DNA of 64,000 nucleotides from Pseudeuparius sepicola (GCA_963920635.1 OY987299.1:22956901-23020900), one strand, 5' to 3'; numbered from the stretch's first letter, positions 1 to 10,829 are shown. Numbers and translations: made by a program. The notes: generated from the letters alone by a model not told the origin.

Positions 1-190
1 TCGGGTCCGGGGGTCCCTGGGGGGCGCCCGCCCCCGCCCCCGCCCCCAAATCGAGCGGGGTAGGCGGCAGTGGGTGGCCCGGCGCGCCAGACTCTCCCCG
101 GAGGATTAACCGGCTCGACGAGCTGATTAAATGACGCGGCGGGGCGGCCGGTGCTCGGCCCGACGTGAGATTGGGAATAAAACGTCATCA
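1..190. repeat. GC-rich dispersed repeat, copy A
   Basis: This block is much richer in G and C than its surroundings and recurs in the same orientation at 4909-5065. Both copies share AAATCGAGCGGGGTAGGCGG and GAGGATTAACCGGCTCGACG and then diverge. No reading frame or terminal inverted repeat is visible, so the class is unknown. Copy A lies about 40 bp left of the first hAT element and copy B about 90 bp right of the second. Confidence 0.75.
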
Positions 191-231
191 AAAGTAATGT
201 TCGGTTGCCTGTATCGATAGAAGTTCTAAAA

Positions 232-1136
232 CACGGGCGTAGCCAAGGGGGGGGGTTTCGGGGGTTCAAACCCCCCCCCCCCCCCCCCGAAATAAGCAAG
301 CTACTGGGCTGCTATATAAGCGGCGCCGCGGCGCGTGACCGCGCTTACGGCAGTATTGTTCCATGCGAACTCGAAGCGAATAAAAGTGAAAAGTGGTGAA
401 CGAATAGCGAAGAGAATTAAGTGTACCGTGTAAGTGAGTAATTTTAGTGCGCTGTTATTCGATGACCTTGTTAAGGATAGATACGTGAATCATTATTACT
501 GTCGAAAAATGGAGGGGAAAAAAGGAAGGGTGATAAACTTGAAGGTATGGACTACTGGAAAAAGTGGTGTAGTCAAGGTCAAGGGGTTTCTAATAAAGAA
601 ACAAATTTGGATTTAGCTATCAAAGCTTCAGCTACCTTGCATGCTGATAAGAAGACTGCCTACCCCGAAATCTAGTTTGGAATGCCTAGATATGTGCGAT
701 AAAAACCTTTATCCTAATATTTACACATTACTACAAATCTTGGCTACCATTCCTGTATCCACTGCTACCCCAGAAAGGTCTTTCTCGAGCCTAAGGAGAC
801 TGAAAAACTATTTACGAAACACTACAAGTGAAAACAGACTTAATGGTTTGGCTCTAATGAACATTCACTATGGAACAGAAATTCATGCAGATGAAGTAGT
901 GGATATATTTAAACGAAAAAGCCGAAGATTTCTTCTTTAATGGTTTTAGATTTAGCGCAGAGGAACGAAATTAATTTATCCATTTCATTTAAAGTTAAGA
1001 ACTTTATAAATATGTCGTAGTTTTTCGGATGAATATATAGATATTAAATTTCATGTAAGTATATTTTTGTTGTTTTATTTACTTCTCAAACTAACCCCCC
1101 CCCCCCCCCCAAAACTAAATCCTGGCTCCGCCCGTG
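232..1136 (+). mobile_element. Non-autonomous hAT transposon, copy 1 (905 bp)
   Basis: The element starts CACGGGCGTAGCCA and ends with the inverted match TGGCTCCGCCCGTG. It is flanked by the exact 8-bp direct repeat TTCTAAAA (224-231 and 1137-1144); an 8-bp target duplication is a hallmark of hAT transposition. A G-run and a C-run of 10 or more bases lie just inside the left end and could pair. Relative to copies 2 and 3 about 250 bp are missing after GAAATAAGCAA. It holds only the N-terminal start and C-terminal dimerisation region of a transposase, so it is an internally deleted derivative needing a source element elsewhere. Confidence 0.93.
509..940 (+). pseudogene. hAT transposase remnant in copy 1
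   Basis: An ATG at 509 opens the conserved N-terminus (MEGKK), but a base change shifts the frame within a few codons. A second open frame, 641-940, carries the hAT C-terminal dimerisation region: PVSTATPERSFSSLRRLKNY followed by LRNTTSENRLNGLALMNIH and a basic tail ending RFLL. The DDE catalytic core is absent, so this encodes no active transposase. Copy 1 is the only one of the three whose C-terminal frame is open to the natural stop. Confidence 0.85.
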
Positions 1137-1448
1137 TTCTAAAATATGCATAGATACTAATAACACTATTTTAAAAGTCATAGCAGCGTCCAGAGATATA
1201 CTAATCTAGACTTTGGTCATAGCCAGCGTCCAGAGATATACTAATAGGTCCGGGCACTCGGCCTTGTGTAAACAAACGTTTCCCTCTTGCCCTCTCCCGC
1301 TCCCTCGGCCCGCCGTCATCGGAGTACGGCGATCGATATCTTATTTAGTAAGAAAATAAGTGTAGCCAAAGTGTAGTTGAGAGCGGTTCGTTCGCATTCT
1401 ACCGGGTGCGCGCAAAATATAACCGACCGACCGTGACTGTATTCAATT

Positions 1449-1721
1449 GTAGCGTCGATGGAATTCAATCAACGGTTGTAGTGATGCCTGCAGTGCGGAT
1501 GGCCCCGTTTTTCATTTCCTAAAGACCCTGAAAGGTAAGATTGAGTTTGAGGTAATTACCTACAACAATTAAGACATTTATAAATTGAAGAATAAATAGA
1601 TATAGGTACTATTAAAATATTGAAAATTTGAAGGTGCCAGCAATGGAAGAATGTCTTAGGGTTCATCGGAGAACACAAATTTGCGAACATTCCACCTGAA
1701 GAGGCATATAAGAACGTATAA
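1449..1721 (+). pseudogene. THAP-domain gene relic
   Basis: The strand reads like a broken THAP zinc-finger exon pair. Codons near 1480-1534 give CSADGPVFHF and then, after a one-base shift, PKDPE before a good donor at 1535 (GTAAGA). After an acceptor ending at 1633 the frame continues RCQQWKN, as expected for the conserved Trp of a THAP domain, and stops at 1719-1721. The first Cys-x-Cys part is degraded. THAP domains bind DNA and occur in P-element transposases and host regulators. This is inferred from motif spacing only. Confidence 0.5.
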
Positions 1722-1821
1722 TTTAATTATTTAGATTCTTGTAATAGCTACCTTGTGTTTTAATTCAACTGTACCTACCAAAAACTAACGGTATACCTAC
1801 TTACCTACACAAATAATGTTG

Positions 1822-1867
1822 TACCAAAGTCTACAAACAGGTATACTAATATTTGTAGACTTTGGTA
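1822..1867. repeat. Hairpin with 16-bp perfect arms
   Basis: TACCAAAGTCTACAAA at 1822-1837 is the exact reverse complement of 1852-1867, with a 14-base loop. The arm sequence also occurs singly nearby (around 1208 and 2034), which suggests a relic of a small inverted-repeat element. Confidence 0.7.
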
Positions 1868-2049
1868 AATAATGGAAAGTCAATGTGAACCTGCCCCCGT
1901 ATAACTAGCTTGACGGCGATTTCGTTAGTCGTAAATGCGAAGCGTGCCAGGTGACACTGATTTACGACCGGTTGCAAAAAATTGTCGGCTTTTCCCAGAG
2001 AACAAAGAAGTGAGCCGACTTATACTATTCTCTAGACTTTGGTCATAGC

Positions 2050-3276
2050 AAAGTTTACAGAATATAGGGTGTAACTGAACTGATGGTCAAAAATGAAACC
2101 ACGTATTCTTGGAGTCGAAATAAGGGCACTTCTTCATATATCTTTTTCTTCTACGAGCCATAGTTTTTTTATACAGAGCGTGGAAATTTAGAGAAAAATA
2201 CATATATTTCTTAGTATCTCTAGAAGTATAAACTTAAAGTTGACATGAAGCTTCTGAGGCTCCCAGTGGAGGAGATACAGGGTGTTATTAAAATTAATTA
2301 TATCAGAAAAATATGAATACCCTGTATAATCGCATTTTTTTAATTAGTTTTGAATGGTGAATAGAATGGTTAACAAAAAGTATCTCTTACCATTTTTTCA
2401 TATTCGCAGCCGTTTCTTAATTATTTTAAAAGAACGGCAACGCTGCAATGAACAATAGTCACTTTAAGAATAAAACTAGCAATCTGTGGATGTCAATTAA
2501 TGTTTATTTAACAAAATACAAAAGCAAAAACGATAATAAAAGAAACGTAACGCTATTATAAAATTAAATTATTAAATGTTCGAAATGACCGCCGTCTCTT
2601 TCAATACACGCAACTATGAGTTTCCGCATGTTTATTATTGCCATTTGGCAAGCCCATAGCAAAAGCGCATATCAGTAAATTCTTCAAATGAAAATATTAT
2701 TTTTCAAAATATTGATACTAAGGTGCAAAGTTGGCAGCCAAATGATTCAAATAATGCCAAGTTTAATTGACATCCATAGATTGTTAGATTTATTCATAAA
2801 ATGACTTTTTTATTGCAGCATTGCTGTTCTTTGAAAATAATTAAGGAACGGCTGAGAATATGAAAAAATACTAAGAGATACTTTTTGTTAACCATTGAAT
2901 TTACCATTCAAAAAAATTTTTTAAATGCGATTATACAGGGTATTCATATTTTTCTGAACTAATTAATTTTAATAACATCCTGTATCTCTGCAACTGGGAG
3001 CCTCAGAAGCTTCATATTAACCTTAAATTTGACAGATCATCCGCTCATGTGACAAGCCAAGTTTGAAAAAATATCTCGTATACTTCTAATGATACTAAGA
3101 AATATGTGTATTTTTCTCCAAACTTCAACGCTCTGTATAAAAAAAAACTATGGCCCGTAGGAGAAAAAAATATATGAATATATGAAAATATATATGTGTT
3201 TTGTCTCCAAGAATACGTGGTTTCATTTTTGACCATCAGTTCAGTTACACCCTGTATATTTTATTCTGTAAACTTT
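2050..3276. mobile_element. Foldback transposon with mariner-type transposase tail
   Basis: Long inverted arms (about 2050-2510 and 2750-3276) pair almost throughout. Outer arms share AAGTTTACAGAATA and then a TACAGGGTGTAAC-type end (left end reads TATAGGGTGTAAC). Inner arms share AGCTTCTGAGGCTCCCA and GTTAACAAAAAGTATCTCTT. The roughly 240-bp unpaired centre holds a short transposase-like tail on the minus strand. Arms of this length imply duplication and inversion of a transposon end. Confidence 0.85.
2564..2660 (-). pseudogene. C-terminal transposase fragment
   Basis: The minus strand reads WACQMAIINMRKLIVACIER, then DGGHFEHLII and a stop. The CIExxGGHFEHLL ending is familiar as the C-terminus of insect transposases of the IS630-Tc1-mariner group (recalled, not searched). 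No catalytic region remains. It gives one of the TACAGGGT-ended foldbacks here a likely superfamily. Confidence 0.55.
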
Positions 3277-3688
3277 ATCTAGTATCTATTTTAAATTTAA
3301 ATTTAAATTCACTCGTTTTTCCAGCTACTAAATAAAATTCTATTGATACAAACAACCGGACATACCTACTTTTCATAACATTTTATTTCCAGCCAGTACG
3401 TAACTAGGAATGTCGAATACGCAACTCATAATTACATAATTTTTTACAGATTTTCAAGAAATTATCTGACGATATGGCAACGCTGTAGTAGGAGGCCATC
3501 GCTTCAGTAATGAAGGAACCTTGCGACCAGTGGCTCTAAAACTATCTCTAAAATACTTTCATGGGCTTTTGGGTTCGGGACATACCGCCAGTTAAAATGT
3601 ATGTACCTACTAATCAAAGTGTCCATGTATTTTCTCGTACAATTGGATAGGTCAAAACTCGTTCTGTAAAAGTGTCCTAACCAACCCT
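3277..3688. other. Intergenic stretch without recognised feature
   Basis: AT-rich sequence with a short TTTAAATTTAAATTTAAATT run near 3291. No coding or repeat feature was recognised. The last eight bases, CCAACCCT, are the left target duplication of hAT copy 2. Confidence 0.4.
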
Positions 3689-4815
3689 CACGGGCGTAGC
3701 CAAGGGGGGGGGGGTTTCGGGGGTTCAACCCCCCCCCCCCCCGAAATAAGCAAAATATTACCTAATATTATACCGAAAAAATACGAGGAGTGAAGAGTTA
3801 AATTATTATTACGTTTGAATATATGTAGTAATAGTAGCGCCTAGCGCCATCTTTTGACGAGAGGCAGACGCAGTTGCAGCCGAACTATTTTGTATTGTAG
3901 GGACACTTTGCGTTGTTTCTCGATTATTCGCCACGCCCCTCGGTCGAAATGAGCGGAACTTTGTGGAAGTTCGTGGAAGTTTCTGGACGGCTACTGGGCT
4001 GCTATATAAGCGGCGCCGCGGCGCGTGACCGCGCTTACGGCAGTATTGTTCCATGCGAACTCGAAGTGAATAAAAGTGAAAAGTGGTGAACGAATAGTGA
4101 AGAGAATTAAGTGTACCGTGTAAGTGAGTAATTTTAGTGCGCTGTTATTCGATGACCTTGTTAAGGATAGATACGTGAATCATTATTAGTGTCGAAAAAT
4201 GGATGGGAAAAAAAGGAAGGGTGATAAACCTAAAGGTATGGACTACTGGAAAAAGTGGTGTAGTCAAGGTCAAGGGGTTTCTAATAAAGAAACAAATTTG
4301 GATTTAGCTATCAAAGCTTCAGCTACCTTGCATGCTGATAAGAAGACTGCCTACCCCGAAATCTAGTTTGGAATGCCTAGATATGTGCGATAAAAACCTT
4401 TATCCTAATATTTACACATTACTACAAATCTTGGCTACCATTCCTGTATCCACTGCTACCCCAGAAAGGTCTTTCTCGAGCCTAAGGAAACTGAAAAACT
4501 ATTTACGAAACACTACAAGTGAAAACAGACTTAATGGTTAATGAACATTCACTATGGAACAGAAATTCATGCAGATGAAGTAGTGGATATATTTAAAAGA
4601 AAAAGCCGAAGATTTCTTCTTTAATGGTTTTAGATTTAGCGCAGAGGAACGAAGTTAATTTATCCATTTCATTTAAAGTTAAGAACTTTATAAATATGTC
4701 GTAGTTTTTCGGATGAATATATAGATATTAAATTTCATGTAAGTATATTTTTGTTGTTTTATTTACTTCTCAAACTAAACCCCCCCACCAAAACTAAATC
4801 CTGGCTACGCCCGTG
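3689..4815 (+). mobile_element. Non-autonomous hAT transposon, copy 2 (1127 bp)
   Basis: Terminal inverted repeats CACGGGCGTAGCCA and TGGCTACGCCCGTG are flanked by the exact 8-bp repeat CCAACCCT (3681-3688 and 4816-4823). The body is nearly identical to copies 1 and 3 and keeps the subterminal G-run and C-run. It includes the roughly 250-bp segment lost from copy 1. Near identity of the copies implies recent spread. Confidence 0.94.
4199..4624 (+). pseudogene. hAT transposase remnant in copy 2
   Basis: An ATG at 4199 opens the N-terminal stub. The C-terminal dimerisation frame (from 4332, ATIPVSTATPERSFSSLRKL) is cut short at RLNG by a 7-bp deletion relative to copy 1, so the distal IHYGTEIHADEVVDIF part is out of frame. 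No catalytic domain is present. Confidence 0.8.
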
Positions 4816-4908
4816 CCAACCCTCCTTTTGCATTTTTGAAGCCTATTTGATATGTATTTCATTTTATCAAAAAGAGTTTCTGCTTGATCCCTGTGGTTTC
4901 CGAAAAAA

Positions 4909-5065
4909 ACGCCCGGGGGCGCCCCCCGCCCCCAAATCGAGCGGGGTAGGCGGCAGTGCATGGCCCGGAGCGCCAGACTCTCCCCGGAGGATTAACCGGC
5001 TCGACGAGCTGATTAATTGACGCGGCTGCGGCCGGTGTCCGGTTTGACGTCACAAGGCGGATAAA
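4909..5065. repeat. GC-rich dispersed repeat, copy B
   Basis: Second copy of the repeat at 1-190, same orientation, diverging after about 140 bp. See copy A for the shared motifs. Confidence 0.75.
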
Positions 5066-5096
5066 TGGTGGGGGATGGGAATGGCGAGTACACAGG

Positions 5097-5499
5097 TACA
5101 GGGTGTCTCAAATGAAGTGTAAGGCCCGATTTCCTTCGATTCTGCATTAATAAAAAAAAAACACTAAAAAACAGAGTGATGCGTTTTTTCCGAATCTTAT
5201 TATTAAAAAATATTGTTTGTTTGCGTTTTTGAGATTAAGGACCAAACGTAATAAAATCTGCTCATTCATAATTTGAATATCACTTCCAGTTAAATTGGAA
5301 GTGAAGGCATATTTTTTGAAATTGTTATTTTTTATTTTATCGAAAAAATATTTTTTCGACCTTAACTTTCTTAGAACATCCTGTATGACAATTCTGATTC
5401 CCTTAAAAAACTGCGTCGCCCTGGTTTTAAATTGGTCTTTTTATCTCAAAAACTAAGAAAATAAGCGGACTTAACATTTTATTCGGGACATACCCTGTA
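5097..5499. mobile_element. TACAGGGT-ended MITE (about 400 bp)
   Basis: The left end reads TACAGGGTGTCTCAAAT and the right end ATTCGGGACATACCCTGTA, giving short imperfect terminal inverted repeats. No coding potential is visible. It shares its terminal motif with the foldbacks elsewhere in the window but lacks their long arms. Confidence 0.6.
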
Positions 5500-5850
5500 C
5501 ATACCATTATTCCAAATCCGAACTTATTTTATTAGTTTGGGGTGATTTATCTTCTCTCAACAATGGACGATTGGAAAATGAATCCGACTGAAACATTACA
5601 TAAATTGTTGGTATATAGTGAAAATTTTACTTTGGGAGATACAACATACCAAGCCACAAATGAGTAACATTATCCCATTGTGTCACAAAAGGCATCATAG
5701 GGTTGAAATCAGAAGATTTCTTTCCATTGCCACAATTTTTTTGTGAAACAATGTAAAAAGTTAAATACCAACGACCTTCTTTAGAATGATAACAAAATAT
5801 TTAATATAATAAAAAAACTAAGTTGGGAATCGGGAACCTTTGGCAAATAG
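5500..5850. other. Intergenic, nothing recognised
   Basis: AT-rich stretch without a convincing coding frame or repeat. Confidence 0.4.
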
Positions 5851-6050
5851 AAAATACTTCTTTTGCTTAACTCCAACACCAAAACCTTTTTTTTTTTTTC
5901 ACTCGACGCGCATTTCGCATGTTAGCATCATCATCTCATGTTAGCATCACTTAATCATCTCCTGATGATGCTAACATGGTTAGCGAAACGCGCGTCGAGT
6001 GCAAAAAAACAAAGTTTTGGTGTGTGGAGTTAAGCAAAAGAAGTATTTTA
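5851..6050. mobile_element. Palindromic pair of Penelope-like element tails
   Basis: The left arm (5851-5935) and right arm (about 5958-6050) are inverted copies: AAAATACTTCTTTTGCTTAA against its reverse complement, then ACTCGACGCGC against GCGCGTCGAGT, and TGTTAGCATCATCA against TGATGATGCTAACA. The right arm contains a hammerhead-type core (next entry), and Penelope-like retroelements are known to carry hammerhead ribozymes in their terminal repeats. This is therefore read as two element tails joined head to head, without coding remains. Confidence 0.55.
5959..5999 (+). ncRNA. Candidate minimal type I hammerhead ribozyme
   Basis: The order of parts fits a small hammerhead: stem I CTC (5959-5961) with GAG (5997-5999); box CTGATGA (5962-5968); one extra T; stem II GCTAAC (5970-5975), loop ATG, GTTAGC (5979-5984), six perfect pairs; GAAA (5985-5988); a short stem III AC/GT closing a GCGC loop; and the cleavage triplet GTC (5994-5996). 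About 41 nt total is typical of the compact ribozymes in Penelope-like elements. The extra T beside stem II and the two-pair stem III are weak points. The mirror copy on the other strand has lost the CTGATGA box. Confidence 0.6.
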
Positions 6051-6539
6051 TAATAAAAAAGTTATTTATATTTAAAAGTTACATTATATACTTATAGAAT
6101 GTCCATTTTCAGACTAATCGACTTACTTAATTTTTTTCCATAGTTTTTGCGGAGTTTGCGCTTTACTAGTTTGTTGCAAATCGTCCAAAGAAGTCAATGT
6201 CCATAAATAATCAGTGTTGAGCATACATAAATAGCAAGTACCTAACATAAAACTGATTTTGGGGTGTGTACCTAGACATTTATTTTAATCTTTACTTACC
6301 TTCCAAAATACGAACAATATCGGAAAAATATGAAAACCTATTTTCGGCCCATGTTCTAAATGGTTCTTGATAACTCAAGATAGTTTAAGATCCCGAATAA
6401 GCTGGACCTACTCCCAACTGTATTCCTAAAGATTTTTTTTATAAAAGATTAATGTATAAAAAATCAAATCGCGCACGGCATGCCTAATTATATCCTTGCA
6501 CAGCTACCTTTAATTAAAAATTATGTAACTAACTTTCTT

Positions 6540-6900
6540 TTAGAAGTGGGAAGTGGGCCCTTTCTGTAGCTTTCACGTTAAAATGTTATTAAGGAAACTT
6601 GTTCATGATGAAAAATTGGGTAGGCGTGAAAAATTTCAAAAGCCTAAGCCCACTTTGTTTTTTTTTTTTCTAAAAAAACTATTTTTCTCACCAATAAAAT
6701 GACCTTTTCGTAGGTTTTACGACAAAATTGTATTAAGGAAACTTGTTCAGAATGAAAGACTGAGTAGGTTTGCTTTTTCCCACTTTTTTAGAAAAGTGTC
6801 CTTTCTGTAAATTTCAGGTAAAAAAGTTATTAAACTTATTAATGACGAAAAACTGGGTAGGCGCATAGAAGAATCTACTACGCCTAGTTTCTTCTATGCT
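6540..6900. repeat. Diverged tandem repeats, unit about 120-150 bp
   Basis: Three blocks repeat the order CCTTTCTGTA or CCTTTTCGTAG, then GTTATTAAGGAAACTTGTTC or a variant, then GATGAAAAATTGGGTAGGCG or a variant. The last block is about as diverged as the second. Nothing coding is seen. Confidence 0.55.
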
Positions 6901-6996
6901 TGTACATACTTACGAAATAAATGTAAAACGTAAAACCAACGTTAAAAAACATCAATTTGGAACAATAAATTAGTTAATATCTACAATCTACATATG

Positions 6997-7436
6997 TACA
7001 GTGAGCACGTAAAGGTTGGAATAAATTCGGTAAAATGTTGTACTGTGCGATTAAAAAAAACGCTTCGACACGTCCAACATAATTTTGAAAGGCGCATATT
7101 TTGACATATTTGTCGTTTTTCTGACGTCATTACTAACCAAGCTATGACGTCATCTATATATTTTTTAAATGGCAACCACTATTTTTGATAGCGTCAATTT
7201 AAAAGAACGCACTTACCTTGTATGGGTACGCAAATAATAATAAATTACATAAAAAAAATCAGAAATTTTAAATTTAACAGAAATTATTAAGTTTTTAGAC
7301 ATTTCTTTATAAGACGCCTGTACCTACATTGTAATGGTTATTTTTTGCTCAGTTCCATTTTTAAGCAGTCTTAATTTTTAATCGAACAGTACAACATTTT
7401 AACCGAATTTATTCCAACTTTTACGTGCTCTCTGTA
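6997..7436. mobile_element. MITE with about 45-bp terminal inverted repeats
   Basis: TACAGTGAGCACGTAAAGGT at the left is inverted at the right (ACTTTTACGTGCTCTCTGTA), and the match continues inwards through TTGGAATAAATTCGGT and AAAATGTTGTACTG. No coding frame is supported. Ends of this style occur on mariner-like elements, but the family is not certain. Confidence 0.75.
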
Positions 7437-9353
7437 TAGTAAAAATTTGAACAGTTACTTATCATTTAACAATAAATTTTACTGATTTTGTGAATTTACT
7501 GATCCTACTTGGTCTATAAATAATATCCTTAATAAATTGCTTATTCTGGCTAACGTGGCAACGTTGCACGAACTCTTTGTGATAAATGCGCATTTGCTGT
7601 ATTATGCCCCAACAGCTGATCCAGAGTTCGTTGAGATTTCGCCGGTTTGTGTTTATGTGTGTCGAGTGTTTACTTTTGCGTTATTCTTGTTTTTTTTTTG
7701 TCATATAGGTAGTTAAGTTAGTAATTAGTGAATTAGTGTAATTTTAAGGACGATGGGAAGAGTAAAGTGTTGGATTTGTGGCATAGGAAACGTCACCTCT
7801 GGTTATCATATGCTCCAGGCTTAAGTGTCAAATTTGTTGTTTTTGTTTTGAGTAGGCATTTTTTATGTTGGCTCGTTCGCTGATTATACAATGCAGCGTT
7901 TAGGTAGTTACCAACCCAAGTATGCAAAATCCGAGTACGCCCTCGAATTTCCCGTAATTTGTACTACAGACTCATTTTTTTATCAGTCTCCACGTAACAT
8001 GCCTTTTCCGCTTCGTTGGGCCACGCTGTACAAAAATCCATTACTTCTTGATAACATGAAGCTGCTAGCTGGCTTCGAAAATACGTTTAAATTAGGGCCA
8101 TTTTACTCTATTTTTGATTTCATAACTGTAAACTTGCTTTTTGCTCAACTCAATCCGAATAATAAAGCCGCAGCTCGGCAGCCACCGCAGACGTTCCGGA
8201 TAACAATGCGGGCTCCGGCAGTGCGGTTTGACCGGAAGAGCCTTTGTGGAATTTCGACGGAAAGGACCGAAGGGCTGGGTCCGGGGTCCAGAAAACGGGC
8301 ACTCCCTTTCAGGGAGTCCCTGCGAACGCACAAACACATTAGGTATATAGCTGACCGCCCGCCTAAAATCTCTTCGAGCTGCTATAACCACGGTTTAGGA
8401 ATATCCAGTTGTTTATCTTGGTGTCGGCGCCTTTGATCTCGATCTAGATAATCCTGGGAAATCCCAATACCCGTGGGATTTGCAATACATATATTCGAAT
8501 ACGCCCCTGATGCATTCCTCGCATTCCATCCCTCATTCATTCTGGTCAGCGCGATAAAAAGATTCTAGCAGTATAATGGCGTCGACTTAATTTACTGGGT
8601 ATTGTTTCTACTGTGCCATGACTTTTCGGGTTTCGGGGCCATGGCAAATAAAATAAATGCCGGATTTTGCGTGAAGGAAGTTTGTCGGTGGGCGCGTGTC
8701 TTTTAAACCTCCGACCCCCGAATTAAAAAAAATTTGTACAAAATTACTGACGTGGCAGTACGTTTACGCCGGGATTTAATTGACAAATCTCATCGCTATC
8801 GCCTGATCGAGCGACGCGTTGATCGCCTGTGTAGAATTTAAATTATTAACATGTTACTCTATAGGATTGTTGAGAAATACAGCGAACCGTCCCAAATTCG
8901 GGAAAAAATCTACATTTTTTTATTAATTTAAAAAGGAGAAACAATTCGATTTCATACTTTAGTTTACCCCTTACTTTACAAAATTATGACTTTTATTGTT
9001 GATCTCGTTAAAAAACACCTCTCACGCCATCATTTTAGCAGGGGATTACTATGTAAACCTAATTATTAATTATTGTTATCTGCATATCAGATATAATTAT
9101 CAAAGCTGTCATCTTACCATGCGACGTTGTCACATCGTCCTCCAATTTCACTGTACGAGTATAATAACAACTTTTTCATCTTTGTCGCTCACTCGCTCGA
9201 GCGAGTGCTGAAATTTGCCAATTAAAATAGGACCCGGCGTTACGCTTATTCTGAGCTGAAATTACCAAGTTTGGTGTCTGATGTATTTTCAGCTCGTGGG
9301 TGGAATAAGGTTGGTGTAATCAGGGATGGATGGGACAGTCGGGCGTCGGGCAG
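7437..9353. other. Unassigned stretch with one 181-codon open frame
   Basis: An open frame runs from ATG 7891 to 8436 on the + strand. It lacks recognisable motifs, its second half is Arg/Pro-rich, and minus-strand frames are also open over the same GC-rich part, so coding status is doubtful. A short GRVKCWICG frame at 7754 stops soon and is not assigned. The rest (8440-9340) shows no feature apart from the left target duplication TCGGGCAG of the next hAT copy. Confidence 0.35.
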
Positions 9354-10483
9354 CACGGGCGTAGCCAAGGGGGGGGTTTCGGGGGTTCAAACCCCCCCCC
9401 CCCGAAATAAGCAAAATATTACCTAATATTATACCGAAAAAATACGAGGAGTGAAGAGTTAAATTATTATTACGTTTGAATATATGTAGTAATAGTAGCG
9501 CCTAGCGCCATCTTTTGACGAGAGGCGGACGCAGTTGCAGCCGAACTATTTTGTATTGTAGGGACACTTTGCGTTGTTTCTCGAGTATTCGCCACGCCCC
9601 TCGGTCGAAATGAGCGGAACTTTGTGGAAGTTCGTGGAAGTTTCTGGACGGCTACTGGGCTGCTATATAAGCGGCGCCGCGGCGCGTGACCGCGCTTACG
9701 GCAGTATTGTTCCATGCGAACTCGAAGCGAATAAAAGTGAAAAGTGGTGAACGAATAGTGAAGAGAATTAAGTGTACCGTGTAAGTGAGTAATTTTAGTG
9801 CGCTGTTATTCGATGACCTTGTTAAGGATAGATACGTGAATCATTATTACTGTCGAAAAATGGAGGGGAAGAAAAGGAAGGGTGATAAACCTAAAGGTAT
9901 GGACTACTGGAAAAAGTGGTGTAGTCAAGGTCAAGGGGTTTCTAATAAAGAAACAAATTTGGATTTAGCTATCAAAGCTTCAGCTACCTTGCATGCTGAT
10001 AAGAAGACTGCCTACCCCGAAATCTAGTTTGGAATGCCTAGATATGTGCGATAAAAACCTTTATCCTAATAGGTATTTACACATTACTACAAATCTTGGC
10101 TACCATTCCTGTATCCACTGCTACCCCAGAAAGGTCTTTCTCGAGCCTAAGGAGACTGAAAAACTATTTACGAAACACTACAAGTGAAAACAGACTTAAT
10201 GGTTAATGAACATTCACTATGGAACAGAAATTCATGCAGATGAAGTAGTGGATATACTTAAAAGAAAAAGCCGAAGATTTCTTCTTTAATGGTTTTAGAT
10301 TTAGCGCAGAGGAACGAAATTAATTTATCCATTTCATTTAAAGTTAAGAACTTTATAAATATGTCGTAGTTTTTCGGATGAATATATAGATATTAAATTT
10401 CATGTAAGTGTATTTTTGTTGTTTTATTTACTTCTCAAACTAAACCCCCCCCCCCCCAAAACTAAATCCTGGCTACGCCCGTG
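9354..10483 (+). mobile_element. Non-autonomous hAT transposon, copy 3 (1130 bp)
   Basis: Ends CACGGGCGTAGCCA and TGGCTACGCCCGTG are flanked by the exact 8-bp duplication TCGGGCAG (9346-9353 and 10484-10491). The interior matches copies 1 and 2 over its length. Three independent target duplications prove separate insertions of one deleted derivative. Confidence 0.94.
9860..10289 (+). pseudogene. hAT transposase remnant in copy 3
   Basis: This copy keeps the N-terminal stub in frame from ATG 9860 (MEGKKRKGDKPKGMDYWKKW) to a stop at 10025-10027. The C-terminal dimerisation segment lies in another frame and is broken by a 4-bp insertion near 10070. As in the other copies the stub and C-terminus are juxtaposed without the catalytic core. 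Confidence 0.82.
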
Positions 10484-10637
10484 TCGGGCAGCCGGGCAAA
10501 TGCCCGAAGGGCCGGTCGCAATCGGGACGACTTGGGCCGGCCTGGACAGCTGCTAGCGGGCATACGGCATACGCAAAATATCGAAATAATCATCACCGCG
10601 GCCGCAGCGCAATAATCAACGATGACGCGACGTCCCT

Positions 10638-10826
10638 ATGCCCATTCCGGCCCTTTCTTTCCTTCCTAATATGTTCCAAGGGGCATATTCTGCTTTGCCT
10701 TCTGTATATCAGTACATTTTGACATTGCCTATTTCTCAAGTTGAATGTAAATGGTCGTTTTCAACATTAAGATATACCTATAAAAATATATTAAGGAATA
10801 CAGTGTGGCATTCTAAAAATCTATGA
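10638..10826 (+). pseudogene. Fragment of a second hAT transposase family
   Basis: The frame reads ALPSVYQYILTLPISQVECK then WSFSTLRYTYKNILRNTV, a hAT C-terminal dimerisation motif distinct from that of the CACGGGCG family. It stops after about 60 residues and no ends were located, so it is a degraded relic. Confidence 0.65.
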
Positions 10827-10829
10827 AGA

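Larger units (their letters stand above)
1145..2049. other. Intergenic, relic-rich stretch
   Basis: No host gene is seen. At 1178-1247 a segment containing AGCGTCCAGAGATATACTAA occurs twice in tandem. The phrase TAGACTTTGG recurs at about 1208, 1856 and 2034. A GC-rich part near 1260-1450 precedes the THAP relic listed separately. Confidence 0.5.

Noticed and set aside
7891..8436. 181-codon frame as a gene
   Set aside because: Frames are also open on the opposite strand over the same GC-rich part, and no splice structure or motif supports a protein.
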